64,000 nucleotides of DNA from Carposina sasakii (Eukaryota; Arthropoda; Insecta; Lepidoptera; Carposinidae): assembly GCA_014607495.2 (NCBI GenBank), contig CP053152.1:6448001-6512000 (forward strand), read 5' to 3'. Under the pieces are notes generated by a model. The model ran no database searches. It was given only the letters and a program-made list of their open reading frames with translations, and was not told where the DNA came from. Below, piece by piece: positions 22,470-34,084 of the stretch (its first letter is position 1; each line of letters starts with the position of its first letter). A program made the translations under genes and the position numbers.

Positions 22470-23440
22470 TTAAAGTGGGTGCCTACTACGTATTATTACG
22501 TAGTAATGGCCTCACAATAAAATATTTATTCAAGACGCTGACCTACGCAATATTGCGTATACGAAAAATCACGTACCACTAGCACTCCATCTCGATTCTC
22601 AACTTTTCTGTACCTTTCCTACCTGGATCACGCCACAATTTCACTAGCATAAGCGCTAGTAGGGATTTAGTGTTACGCATTACATATTAAATTGGGAGTG
22701 ATTTGTTGCCATACCGCGTGGGCACAGGTCAAATGGACGTATTTTACGTGGTCGGCGAACAAATACCACCAGGACAACTGTTACACGAAAAGGGAATTGC
22801 CGTTCTTCAAGAATAGGATTCCTCGGCTGACGAGGACTTTTCTTTGGGATCCGGTGACATTTATGGTCCTGACCAGGATCAAAATTATAATATACCGCTA
22901 TCACCAGAGCCTGGAGTCGAAATACCTTCCTGTGATCCAGAATTTCTGTGTGTGTACACCAAAAATAAAAAGAGGAATGAAATCTCTTTTGTATGCGCTA
23001 CTTGTCCTGAAAAGCCTGCCTTATGTGTTGTTAACTGTTTATACATATTACACTAATCCTAGTTTTGTTTTAAAAAAAAATCCAAAAATGTAGCAGTACC
23101 ATATTTTTTTTTTCTTTGATATTTTCTATTACTTTGTAGTATTTTTGAAAGTATAATTATTGATCTCAGTAATTAAAACTGATTATTAATGTCTTTGTAG
23201 TGCTGTCGTTTTTTACCTTAATCGTCTAAGAAATTTTGTGATTTTTCAACTTTATAAATAATAATGTAACTTTTTTACTTTACCGTGTTTTATTTGAGAT
23301 GCCAACGAACAACTAATCATCCATTCAAGAGCACAGATTATCATATAATCTGTAAGGAAGAACTACGTGATACTACGTAGTTGGCCTCTTGCACTGCTAG
23401 TACCTACGTAATATTGCGTAGTCGGCATTCAATATGTTAA
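22470..23440 (+). mobile_element. piggyBac-like non-autonomous element
   Basis: TTAA at 22470-22473 and 23437-23440. Both ends carry related palindromic words (TACTACGTATTATTACGTAG at the left, CTACGTAATATTGCGTAG and CTACGTGATACTACGTAG at the right). Encloses a transposase remnant at 22733-23056. Similar words at 22424-22445 lie just outside the left TTAA, so the left boundary is less certain. Confidence 0.55.
22733..23056 (+). pseudogene. piggyBac-like transposase remnant, N-terminus joined to C-terminus
   Basis: 108-codon frame from ATG with one internal TAG (22814-22816). Residues 1-60 are acidic and low-complexity (DSSADEDFSLGSGDIYG...), as in piggyBac N-termini. The end NKKRNEISFVCATCPEKPAL, then CVVNCLYILH, matches the C-terminal cysteine-rich (PHD/RING-like) domain of piggyBac transposases, with an early cysteine of the zinc site replaced (CVYT where CVYC-type is usual). 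The catalytic DDD core, several hundred residues in the family, is absent, so it cannot be active. Probably an internal deletion product. Confidence 0.7.
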
Positions 23441-23527
23441 GATGTACAAGTTGGGTTAGTAGTGACAGGTGGTCAGCCCATCGCCTACAAAACACCAAGA
23501 CCCTCTTGTCCCTCTACTGACTTGTAC
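23441..23527 (-). mobile_element. TATG-family retroelement fragment
   Basis: Inverted partial copy with GTGACAGGTGGTCAGCCCAT and AAGACCCTCTTGTCCCTCTA. It abuts the right TTAA of the piggyBac-like remnant. Confidence 0.65.
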
Positions 23528-23622
23528 AGTATGCCCGGGAACAGAAGTAGCTGTAGTATTATACGTTTTTTTTTTCACTCCCAGAGCAGCATAAAGAAAA
23601 ATCCCATACAGCTTGGACATCT

Positions 23623-23814
23623 ATGAGGATTTGTGATTGTGATTCAAGTTATCACATTAGTTTTGCATTAATAGAGCCAGGTTATATATTTATTGGTACA
23701 AATACTTTAGAGGTTGGGATCGATGTGAAGACACTAACTGTGGTGCAATACGATACAAATGAATCCAAAATACACACAAAGCCGAACTTAGATCAGGCGC
23801 AAGTGCGCAAGTGA
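23623..23814 (+). CDS. Unrecognised short open frame
   Basis: 63 codons from ATG (MRICDCDSSYHISFALIEPG, then YIFIGTNTLEVGIDVKTLTV...) to TGA. Composition is not obviously AT-driven, but there is no promoter, splice context or known motif. It may be a decayed transposon piece next to the piggyBac-like remnant. Confidence 0.2.
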   Translation: MRICDCDSSYHISFALIEPGYIFIGTNTLEVGIDVKTLTVVQYDTNESKIHTKPNLDQAQVRK

Positions 23815-25197
23815 ATCCGACATCGGGGAACGATTTATTCATGGGCTTATGTACGTTATTTTTGGATTTTATTTTGTCTATGTAATTTTGCACTCGTTTT
23901 TGGGGATCGATGAAAGTCGGCGATGACGAATATAAGAATAAAGATTCTAAAAGTCGCAAAAATGATGTCTAATTGTAGCGACATATTGATTTCCTTAGGT
24001 ATGATCCACTTCCACCAAAGCATCGAAACCTGTAAAGCTAGTTACTTCCTTTAAAATTCTTAGCCAGCCTTCTTAGATTAGACATAAATATACATTAAAT
24101 CAATCGAAATGGTCAAATGAACGAAAATGAACTTTCGATTAATTTTGACGAACACTATTTTTTTATTACCCTAAAGTGGAAACACTCCAAAAGTCAATTT
24201 ACTTTACATACTCGTAAATAAAAATCGGACTATAATTACATAACTTAACTCTTTAAATACAATGGTGAGTTAGCCTTTTTCAGGTGCACGGGGGACAGAT
24301 TTATAAAACTTATTTTCAAAAGGGGAATCGCTTTTTGAATGGTAATAGGTAAATAAACGGTAAGTATCAAAGTTTCAGTCGGTTCATTTTCACGATTCAC
24401 CCTCTGCAAAAACAAATATACCTACCTAAATCGTAATCGTGTGCATGTATACTCCAATACACGTATTTTTGATGTTACACGAGGTTTTAACTTGTAAAAT
24501 GTGTTTTACTTTAGTCGGAAATAACATTCGTTAATAATTCACTTATATAACATGCGTTGCTAGCAACTGCTTATTTTTCCCCACTACACGGAAACCTTCA
24601 GGGAAACAAATAACTACGAAAACGGAACGCAATAACTTGCAGTACATACCCAACTAACCCGGGCCGGATGTTTGAGCCGGACAAAACGCACGAAGTAATA
24701 AAACTACTCGTATTGTTTTTACACAAATGAATATTGTTGGAGTGCAAGGAATGCAATTACGAGTACATCTCTATCGGAAGCGGAAAAAAGAAATGATACC
24801 TACCTACATAAAAATAAATTCGTCATTCATCGAAAACGTTTGTTCACAAAATGGATAGGATACCCAAGCAATTTGTTAGTAAATAAATAAACATTCGATA
24901 ATTTAAAAATATAAACGTAGAGAGTTTTTGTGCCCAGTTTTTGGTACACAAAATGCGATTATTGAGTGCTTTACTAAAAATAAATGACGTTGACCACATC
25001 TCGCTATGTCAGGGCACTAGTACTTTATTGGATATCAGCCAGACACAAACACCAATAACATTAAAAATATTGTGTCTTAACGTTTAGGATTCCGTAGTTT
25101 TAGATATTGTTAATATTTTTTCTCCATCAGTCGCAGCTATTCAAGCCAAAAGCTATAACCTCAAAGTCAAATTTCAATTACGTACCGTTTTAACTAT
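23815..25197. other. No feature recognised
   Basis: AT-rich, no supported exon, repeat or motif beyond short runs. Confidence 0.5.
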
Positions 25198-25330
25198 AAA
25201 TAAATTGTATTTAAATAAATAAATATTCACTTACTTTACAACACATTAACCTAGTCCCACGCTAAGATCCCTAAGGTCTTATGTCGTGGGTACTAAGCAA
25301 CGGTATATAAATACATAGATAAATAAATAA
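25198..25330 (-). mobile_element. tRNA-SINE, 5'-truncated copy
   Basis: Inverted; carries AGTCCCACGCTAAGATCCCT and TTATGTCGTGGGTACTAAGC and a (TAAA)n tail, lacking the A/B-box head. Same family as 38372-38605. Confidence 0.75.
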
Positions 25331-25344
25331 TAATAAATCTAAGT

Positions 25345-25558
25345 AATAAATAAATAAATATTCACACATTACACAACACATTAACCTAGTCCCACATTAA
25401 GATCTCTAAGGTCTTGTGTCGTGGGTACTAAGCAACCAAACATCGATATACATCATATCAATGTTTGCACTTACCGGGATTCACCCAAAACCTATGGCGT
25501 CGCAGCCAGGGTCACTACCAACTACACCAATCGGTCGTCAAATAGCTGAAGGGTATTA
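25345..25558 (-). mobile_element. tRNA-SINE, near full-length
   Basis: Inverted copy including the head (GACGCCATAGGTTTTGGGTG and the remnant B box) and (TAAA)n tail. Lies in tandem with the truncated copy at 25198-25330. Confidence 0.75.
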
Positions 25559-27670
25559 AAGTGAATATAAATTTATTTAATTTTTGGCAGTTCTAGCTAC
25601 CCCTTTTACAGCCGTAAAATTTGTATTATTAAGCAAACAACAAAATAGTTAATAACACAAAAGTTAAAAAAGTTATTTAGTTAATTAAATTCGGTACGAA
25701 CCCATTATTTTCTATACCTATTTGCGGGCCGCAGACTGCGGCACACTCTTGGTTGCTTCATGAAACGTGTTATATGATTGTCAATATTAATACTAATCGA
25801 TGTTATAGTCATGTAACCTATCATTATTTTAGACAGTTATTGGCATCTAAAACCACATTTATTAAAAGCCATGTTAAAAGCTATTATAAAATATTGTAAT
25901 TCCAGGAGCCCAAGTTATATGTTGATGTATAAAATAGGTTGATGTTTATTTCTTGAACTTCTCTTCGCAATTATACACTGTTAATGAATAAAAATATATA
26001 TCTAATATTTATTGTTATTAAAAGTTTTATTAGTACCCTATGTATTATAAAAAAAATATTCATATTTATAACAGTTTTTTCATAAAAGCTGGTCATTTTT
26101 AGTAAAATTATATTTTATGTATGGGCACTTATAACCTGATTTTCCAATATCCATTGAACAATAATACTAATTAGGCATCGGTAGTTATCGTGATGGCTAC
26201 GTGAAATACAATTACCATTGATAATGAACTATTATAGTCATTAATATTAATTGTCTCGAATTGAAGCCCATTCTACACATGAAGCCGCTATACTTCGTAG
26301 TTTATCGACTGCAAGACCGTAAAGAACGTGCAACTGTCAAAATACTTTCATTAAGTTTTCTCGTATGTCTTGAAAAACTTTCCTAACGTAATTTTTTGAA
26401 ATGTAATTTATTTATGTGACGACAATATTGTCACAGTAAAAAGTAATAAAATGCTGTGAATGTAGTAATTTGATGAGACGAATAAAACTACTTGCACAAA
26501 ACTTTCCTCTTCACATTAACGATAAAAGGTATATAAGGTTTCGAAAACTAAGTTACCTCACCTCAGCTCTAGTTACATGTTCAGTATTTTGTTTCTTAGT
26601 AATTGCTAACTTTTACATTCCTCCTACCTAACTACATACTTATATTAAATCGCTGAATTTAGGTTTAGTAAGCAAATCTAAAACCTCTAGGGATCATTAA
26701 GTTAAAAAAGTAAGTTATGAGCATGACCCTGAAATATAAATAAGTTATAAGTATTATATTAATACGTATTTTAAAGTATTACAAGAATAAGTGTTAAAAA
26801 TCCCTTCCGTATTTTGTTTGCAAAATTAGTGATTATCTTTTGACACAAAACTGGGTAGGTTTCACTATGGGACCAACTCCGAAATAGTGAAAAAAATCCG
26901 GTGTTCCATACAATTCAGTGCAGTAATTTTTTTTCGCTGAAAAGACCTTATATAACTATAGACATAACAAAAACAACGCATCGTGCCTTTGGCTTAATTT
27001 TTAATCATCTCATCCCGAACTACTACCAATTTACATACAGTACTACGTTGACTTTGTGCCTTGATGTAATAATATTTATCGTGGTAAAGAGGCTTAATAT
27101 TTCGGGGCCGCGATTCGTGTCGTTGTCTATTTGCTGCCAACTGTCAAACAACCCCCGTCGTCGTCGTTAGCGTACCTTTCGCGTTTTAACGAGCCCACCC
27201 AAAGTAGACACAGCAACGATCAAATATACCCATCACTTATTAAATATCCCAAGTTCTACTTGTTATACCTACATCAACAAATATACCTCAGAATGTATCT
27301 GACTGTACTCATATATTTAATAGGGAAACAGGTAGGTACCTCGCAGAGAAAATTTTGCGATAATATTCAATGTTTAAATTTTTTGACACTCTTCGGTTTC
27401 AAGCGACAAAGTTCCGAACGTTCCCAAAATTTATAAACCCTTGAAATTGGAGTCTTAAACTTGTTAGTAAAGTTATTCTCTCTAGACATCTCAATTAATT
27501 TTTTTTAGAAAACCAATACCTATTAATTTTTAATCGCTGGGATTTTCACCAGGTTTTTTTTCACAAATTCGGGTAAATAATAGTAGATATAAACTAAAAT
27601 TACTTTAAAAGATCATAAATAATGTGTTTAAATATGAGCGTAAAGAAAATTAGATGAGATTTCGTATTGG
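25559..27670. other. No feature recognised
   Basis: AT-rich sequence with short open frames of low quality (26901-27436) that show no motif, good codon pattern or splice context. 27908-28224 is also empty. Confidence 0.5.
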
Positions 27671-27907
27671 TTAAGAGGAGGCAGACCTTATTTAGCATCT
27701 TTTTGATGAAATATGCTGAAACGGGTGCATGTTTGTTTAATGTGAGACTATTACACTATATTGACCTAGCGTTGACCCGCCTGCTCGAAAGCGCGCGAAT
27801 TTCGAATTTTAACACTACGCAGATCTTAACGCGTATCCTTGCATTGCGGGTGGCGGGGTATGTGGGCGGAGCAACCGTGGGACTTTTATTTGACTGCTGG
27901 CTCTTAA
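27671..27907 (+). mobile_element. 237 bp TTAA MITE, deletion derivative of the 3.56 kb element
   Basis: TTAA at both ends (27671-27674, 27904-27907). Bases 27671-27762 are identical to 46538-46629 and bases 27761-27907 to 49952-50098. The two blocks share a TT at the junction, so about 3.3 kb was lost by a microhomology-type internal deletion. Flanking DNA differs from the 46.5 kb locus, so it is a separate insertion. Confidence 0.85.
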
Positions 27908-28224
27908 ACTGGGGCTTATCATTTATTCGATAAACTGAATTGACATCGGTTTCACTAATTGCTAGCTATTATCATCTTCCTGCCCTTATCCCAATATTTA
28001 TTCACTAATTGCTAGCTATAGCCTTGATAATTAAAAAATGCTACATTATTTAACGATAGTTTCGTTATAAAAAATTGTACCTATAGGTATATACGAGAAT
28101 ACTGATTTTTTTAATAAGCATAAATCATACCAGTCATTATTCTGGCATTGGTCCAATAAACTTTGCATTTTTTACCATAATAGCTTCTACAATACAAAAA
28201 AGTGATTAATATCACACACACATG

Positions 28225-29004
28225 TAAAGCGTAGGCCACACCACCAGCGGGCGGGCGGAGCGAGCTAGGCGGGCGGGCTAGGCGAGAGAAGGAATACGCG
28301 GAATATTGGCGAGCTAAACTATGGGGTTCACACCGAAAACTACGGACGGGTGAACGAGCGGGCGGAGCGGGCCAAGCGGGCGAAGCGGGCGAAGCGGGTG
28401 AACCGGGGGGTGCGGATGGGAGAGCGAGAGGATAGCGTTCTAGGGAATAAAGTTGTTTATATTGCTTTATTTTATTTTTTCTGCATCATTCATTTTATAT
28501 TTTGTTTAATTTTATTAAAAAGGTACATTGATTGTAGCTTTACTAATAAACCAATCGTCTTGTACATATCGATTTAAAAAAGTGTCGATGAATTTAACTT
28601 GCAAGCACAAATGACCCTCATTCACCGAATACTCGAAACGGGGAGGACGGGCGAACGAATCGGGCGAGCGAGCTGGCGGGCGGGCAAACGAACCGGGCGA
28701 GCGAGCTGGCGGGCGAGCCTAACGAAGTCAACGAGTAGTCTACTTCTTTTGATCTGTATTTCTACTCTATTTCTATTCTATTGTCCTTTTCTATGTTACT
28801 TCTGTCCGTGTATGTGTAATTTTAAAATAAAAAACTATTCTATTCTATTCGCTGTAATCGTTGGATATTTCGTTAGCTTCGCTCGCATCGCTGACGTAGT
28901 TTAGTCGGTAGCTGGCGGTGTGAACCGAAGTATGTAAAGAGGTAAAACCATGTCCGCCCGCTTAACTCGCTCGCCCGCCCGCTGGCAGTTTGGCCTGCGC
29001 TCTA
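28225..29004. mobile_element. GC-rich TIR element with GCGGGCGARC repeats
   Basis: About 780 bp with inverted ends of roughly 40 bp (GCGTAGGCCACACCACCAGC, then GGGCGGGCGGAGCGAG, against GCGCAGGCCAAACTGCCAGC at the other end). Inside are clusters of GCGGGCGAA/GCGAGCGAG units at 28350-28410, 28640-28720 and 28960-28985. No clear target duplication and no transposase. The reading frames are low-complexity artefacts. Confidence 0.65.
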
Positions 29005-29055
29005 TAGGTATATCAAATATTGCTGTTTCGAAATGCCAATATTAGTTTTTTTTTA

Positions 29056-29200
29056 CATACATACATATAATCACGCCTTTATCCCTTACGGGGTAGGCAA
29101 AGCACCAAGGGCCCATAGAACCACATGGTGCCACTTCTGACCAATTTGTGGATATAGTTTAGATGTACAAGTTCGGTTAGTAGTGACAGGTGGTCAGCAC
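29056..29200 (-). mobile_element. TATG-family retroelement fragment
   Basis: Inverted; begins with a (TACA)n tail complement and contains ACCACATGGTGCCACTTCTG and GTGACAGGTGGTCAGC. Confidence 0.65.
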
Positions 29201-30714
29201 GTAACGTGCAGCACAACGTACTATTCTTGTCGCCATTTTTCATTTTGAAACGATAATCTTTCCGTAAATGCATCAGCATTAAATATTTGCGTATGTGGCG
29301 GTCTTAACCGTGTTGTCCTATACGATTTTACTAAGATGAACAATCTAAATATAAAAATTTATATACATATTTCACATGTAAGCTGCCTAATTATCGCATT
29401 TGATACCGTATTTGAAACCAGCTACACACTTATTAGTTACTTAGATATGTGTGCAACTAGGATAGGTGTGAAATTAAAATCGTAGTAGGTACAGTAGTCA
29501 TAAACCAACCATCTCAACAATTGACTTGACGATACCAAACTGTATTAATTGGACAGAAACAGAAATATGGGTATATTTTTAATATTTATTCATTATTGAG
29601 TTAAATTTTGAACTTCAAGAGTAACATCGAACCCAATAATTAATGATGTTTAACGGTTTCAAAGTTTCAGGAGCAGTGACCGTGCATGTTGTTTGAGGTT
29701 TGCTAACGAATCGTAATTACTTTTTAATTCGATTTCGTAAATATTGGAACTTATTTACTAACCACATGTTAATAGAAGTAAATGGCAAGTACTTACTAAA
29801 TATCACCTAAGTACGATAACATGTAATAAATGAGCATGCATCTAATAAAAAAAGCTAGATTTCAACCAACAAATGTATTAGAAAAGTTATTAGTTAGTAA
29901 GCCTCATAATACCCATTCTCCTAACATCCTCATGAAGATGATTGCTTTACCATTATTCTGAGCTGTGATTATATGGCGATCACCAAAAAATGTACAGAAT
30001 CATCTTGAATATCCAGAAAAGTGAGAGATCTGCGTAATAAATCCTTCTCAACCCTACGTGCGGATACATTCGTGCTATGAATGACAAAAACGAAAAAAAA
30101 TGGCCACGCATCATTTTATCATGTTTTTGCCACATAGCACACTTGTATCTAGCGTACTCTAGCTCCGTTATTCATCTGTATTAAAAATGTAAAATAACAA
30201 GTAACGTTACCAACCAGTCCTAATCCACGTGCCTATAGCTGGCCAAAATGTAACATAAAATGTCAGCGACTGACTACAATAAACTGGCATATTGACCTCG
30301 TGAGGGCAATAGGAATCCTGTGGCAACCTACCTACGACTCTAAGATATGGGAAAAGGGGCAATTTACATCCCTTTCGTTATTAAAAGGTCATCTTTAAAT
30401 ATTTTATAGAAAGTGTCCGTCCATTTGAAAGAGTTGTAAGGGGATGAATGCGAGTATTTTGGACTTAAAATAATCATTCGGGAATTAGGTGCTTTTGACG
30501 TTTTAACGTATCATCTATTCATCCGTAATTCAATACATTTTCAATTCGAATAATATGACTTAGCACTTATAATTTTTATACCCAAATGCAAAAGTTAAGA
30601 CTTCGTTTTGATGCTTCGTACTATAAACATAAAAAAGCGTTTTTCGCTACTTGTACTTCACAAATACCATTACATAATATATAGTAGGTACCTATCTATA
30701 CTCTATACTATATA
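29201..30714. other. No feature recognised
   Basis: AT-rich sequence without a supported gene or repeat; 31516-32548 and 33391-33734 are similar. Confidence 0.5.
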
Positions 30715-31515
30715 ATATTATAAAGAGGAAAACTTTGTTTGTTTGGTTGTAATGAATAGGCTCCGAAACTACTGGACCGATTTCAAAAATTCTTTCACCG
30801 TTAGAATCCTTATTGGACCTGGATGAACATAGGCTATAAGAATTTCCCGATATTCCCACGGGAAGGCGACCAACGGGAATTTAATATTTTTTACGAAAAC
30901 CGCTATACATATGAAGCTGAAATCGGGCATATATGTTCATTGGGGACAACGAGGAAGGACTAAAAACGGATTTCCCGAAATTCCCACGGGAAGGGGACTA
31001 ACGGGAATTCATAATTTTTACGAGAACCGCTATACATATGAAGCTGAAATCGGGCATATATGTTCATTGGGGACAACGAGGAAGGACTAAAAACGGATTT
31101 CCCGAAATTCCCAAGGGAAGGGGACAAATGGGAATTCAAACGGATTTCCCGATATTCCCACGGGAAGGGGACAAACGGGAATTCATTTTTTTTACGACAA
31201 CTGCGATACATATGAATTTGAAATTGGACCTGTATGTTCATTAGGGACTGCGAGGGAGCACTAAGAACGGATTTCCCGAAATTCCTATGGGAAGGGGAGT
31301 TACGGGAATTTAATTTTTTTACGAAAACAGCTATTTATACGAAGCTGAAATCGGATTAGGGCTACAAGGAAGCTCTAAGAACGGATTTCCCGAAATTCCC
31401 ACGGGAAGGGGACCAACGGGAGTTCCAAATTTAAACGAAAACCGCTGTACCTACATATAAAGTTGTATCTATGTATTGATATGTACCGAAGCGAAGCGAG
31501 GGCGGGCCACTAGTA
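30715..31515 (-). repeat. CTTCGCTTCGG repeat with internal minisatellite
   Basis: Inverted copy ending GAAGCGAAGCGAGGGCGGGC. Holds six units of a TTCCCGAAATTCCCACGGGA-type motif at about 30844, 30970, 31098, 31144, 31270 and 31384, mostly 114-128 bp apart (one interval 46 bp). Any translation of this region is a repeat artefact. Confidence 0.75.
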
Positions 31516-32548
31516 CACTATATACGAATTAGGTTAAATGAAAATTTCAATAAAATTGAAGGGGTCAAACAGGCGCTACGTAATGAACTAATTAATTACC
31601 GAAGTTACGGCAATACTCCATAATTTGCAAAGCTAATTCCTCATCGCTTTATACAGGGCGTAAGATGCCGTCTGAAAAATATATGACGACTGAACTAAAC
31701 ACTTCTAATTCTATGGTAAAGAAATAAACATAACAGTTTTATTGAGACCGAAACATTTATCATGCTTACTCAACAAAAAGGTAGGTAAATATCTCAACGT
31801 AGATTATTCTTTAGATAGTCGTATGTGCTCACTATCAAATGCCATCTAGGATGTAGGCAAAAGGACGATCCGTCTGGATATATTTAACGTCTTAGATAAC
31901 GTAAAGCCTTACGTAAATTCAATCAGATAAAGTGCGAAAACAAAATTCAAGAAATCAGAAAGCTACAATACTGCATTTTGATATTTACATAAGTATGAGT
32001 ATAATGCTCTAGTTAGGTCATAAAAATATCTAAATAGAATGTAGGCGAGAAAAAAGGTGTAGAAATGACCTTAACAAAAATCACAAACTACAATCTATCA
32101 AATCTGATCAGTGATTGCATCCGATTAATCACTAATTAGCTCTTAACCTTTAAATTGAACTTTTAAACTTCTCTTACTACATATTCTGAAATTAAACTTT
32201 TCTATCAAAGCAATCAATTACTCGGGAATCTTTCGACATTCTCCTCGAAGGGGATTTATTTAGACCGTTCAAAATTAATGGATTAGATAATACGATCGTT
32301 AAAGTGAAGACGCTTTGAAACAATAAAAAATTGATTAATGACTTGCTCGCGATACTAATAAACTGGTTCAAATATTTGCAATTCTAAATTAGAAAGGTTT
32401 GCAATTCTAGGTTCAAGCTTCGTCGCTTTTAATTTAAAAGCGGTCTAATGAAGAGTAAAATTAAAATAAATTTATAAAATAGTTATTTTATAGATAAATG
32501 TTTAGTATCATATTTTTTCCGATAAAAAATTGCTTATACCCGGCTCTA

Positions 32549-32812
32549 TACAGGATGTAACAAAAAGAGTATGTTAAGCGAAAAGCTACGTAAATAGCCC
32601 ACTGTAGAGAACCTATCCACAAAATTTAAGACTCGAAATCACATGTTAATTTTTCAAGATTGTATGAAAATTCCTGAGATATTAAAAAATTCTCCATACT
32701 ATCGGGAAAAATAAACATGTGATTTCGAGTCTCAAATTTTGTGGATAGATTCTTTACAGTGGGCTATTTACGTAGCTTCTCGCTTAACATACCCTTTTTA
32801 TTACATCCTGTA
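32549..32812 (+). mobile_element. Foldback MITE, locus 2
   Basis: Close relative of 2888-3155 with both arms intact, TACAGGATGTAAC to CATCCTGTA. Directly followed by a family-2 MITE at 32815. Confidence 0.8.
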
Positions 32813-32814
32813 TA

Positions 32815-33273
32815 TACAGAGCGTGGGTGACAGCCAGGCAAATACCGAAATGCTGAACAAGTACCATTGTGTTGAGTTATACGACAATGTTATTACTCGC
32901 AGGAAATGTATTTTTGATTTAATTATCAGTAATCTTTGCTCTCCGCGCCAATTGTACCGGGCGATTGGTCATTGTGTCACACATAGCTGTTTTTTGGATC
33001 ACTTGTGACTCTCCATTAGGGTTGATCAGTTATTTTAACTTTTTTGAGGGCAACTTTTTTTTAAATCATCTTTTGTTAAAAAAAATATTTTATAGTCATT
33101 GTCTAATCTAAGGCCTAATTAAACGAACCAAGTTATTTTTTTCCTGAAAATATGAAAAAAATCGGAAATTTTTTGGAATTTTCCTATGAAAATTTTTAGT
33201 GTTTTCCGCCTCAGAATCATGGTCTGTAGTTCATGGTATCAATATTTGCCTGGCTGTCACAAACACCCTGCAT
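32815..33273 (+). mobile_element. GTGACAGCC MITE, family 2, locus 2
   Basis: Full-length, TACAGAGCGTGGGTGACAGC to the reverse complement ending CACCCTGCATA. Same orientation as 3565-4025. Confidence 0.8.
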
Positions 33274-33284
33274 ATTTCCCAGGG

Positions 33285-33390
33285 TTTAGACTACCTGCGT
33301 ACCAAACTTTTAAAACAGTCCCGTAGTTTGCGAATGAAGAGGTAACAAACAAACTCACTTTCGCATTTAAAATACCTATATTAATAAATT
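33285..33390 (+). repeat. Short dispersed repeat fragment
   Basis: CCAGGGTTTAGACTACCTGC, then GTAACAAACAAACTCACTTT and TCGCATTTAAAAT, as in other retroelement-derived tails. Confidence 0.5.
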
Positions 33391-33734
33391 TGTGAATTTT
33401 GTGGTATTATTCTGAAAGAACTATAAATGGACTAGCTACGGACTGTGATCGTTGGATTACTATGTAAAGAGGAGAGGTCGACGATCCTGGATCTGTAACA
33501 AAGATTGAATAACAGATTCTAAGCATAGATCTAGCATGCTATTTACTTTGTTATCTTCTGTCCACTAATGATTTTTACACTTTAGATAGATAGATAAAGA
33601 ACAAAATAATATTGTAATGTAAAATCTAATGTAAAATAATTCCAAAACGAGTGACATAAAATTTTTATCAGCTCCCATGTAGAGCCAAAGTTCTAACTAT
33701 ACTAATATTGGTAATGTTATGTTAGTTCCTTCTC

Positions 33735-33830
33735 ATTTACATAAGATGACAATTATTATGGTCGTGAGTTCAAATCTCACTCGGGTGAAGAATTTTTTCG
33801 TTTTTTTATTAATATTTTATAATATACTAG
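33735..33830 (+). repeat. tRNA-like SINE 3' fragment
   Basis: GGTCGTGAGTTCAAATCTCA, then CTCGGGTGAAGAATTTTTTC, as in the copies near 45.2-45.4 kb. Confidence 0.5.
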
Positions 33831-34062
33831 CGGACCCGACAGATGTTGTCCTGTCCCACGCCTAAAATGCAAACTTTCTAAAATAAGCTGTAACGGACCG
33901 TTATAAAAACATTGTATAATTGACCGAATTGTGAATCTAAACCATTTTCGAACCCACTTGAACACACACTAAAAAATCATCAAAATCGGTCTAGCCGTTT
34001 TAGAAGAACTTCAATTACAAACACACAAATAGAAGATTTTATTAATTATATAAAGATAAAGA
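33829..34062 (+). repeat. Arm-like repeat next to the palindromic pair
   Basis: Shares CCGAATTGTGAATCTAAACC and CAAAATCGGTCTAGCCGTTT with the right arms of 34085-34955. Confidence 0.6.
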
Positions 34063-34084
34063 AAAAATTTCCGAGATATAACAA

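Noticed and set aside
28350..28745. Arginine/alanine-rich proteins in the GC-rich block
   Set aside because: The frames simply translate GCGGGCGAA-type repeats of a TIR element.
30960..31244. Repetitive open frames on both strands
   Set aside because: Produced by the internal minisatellite unit; no start context or conservation expected.
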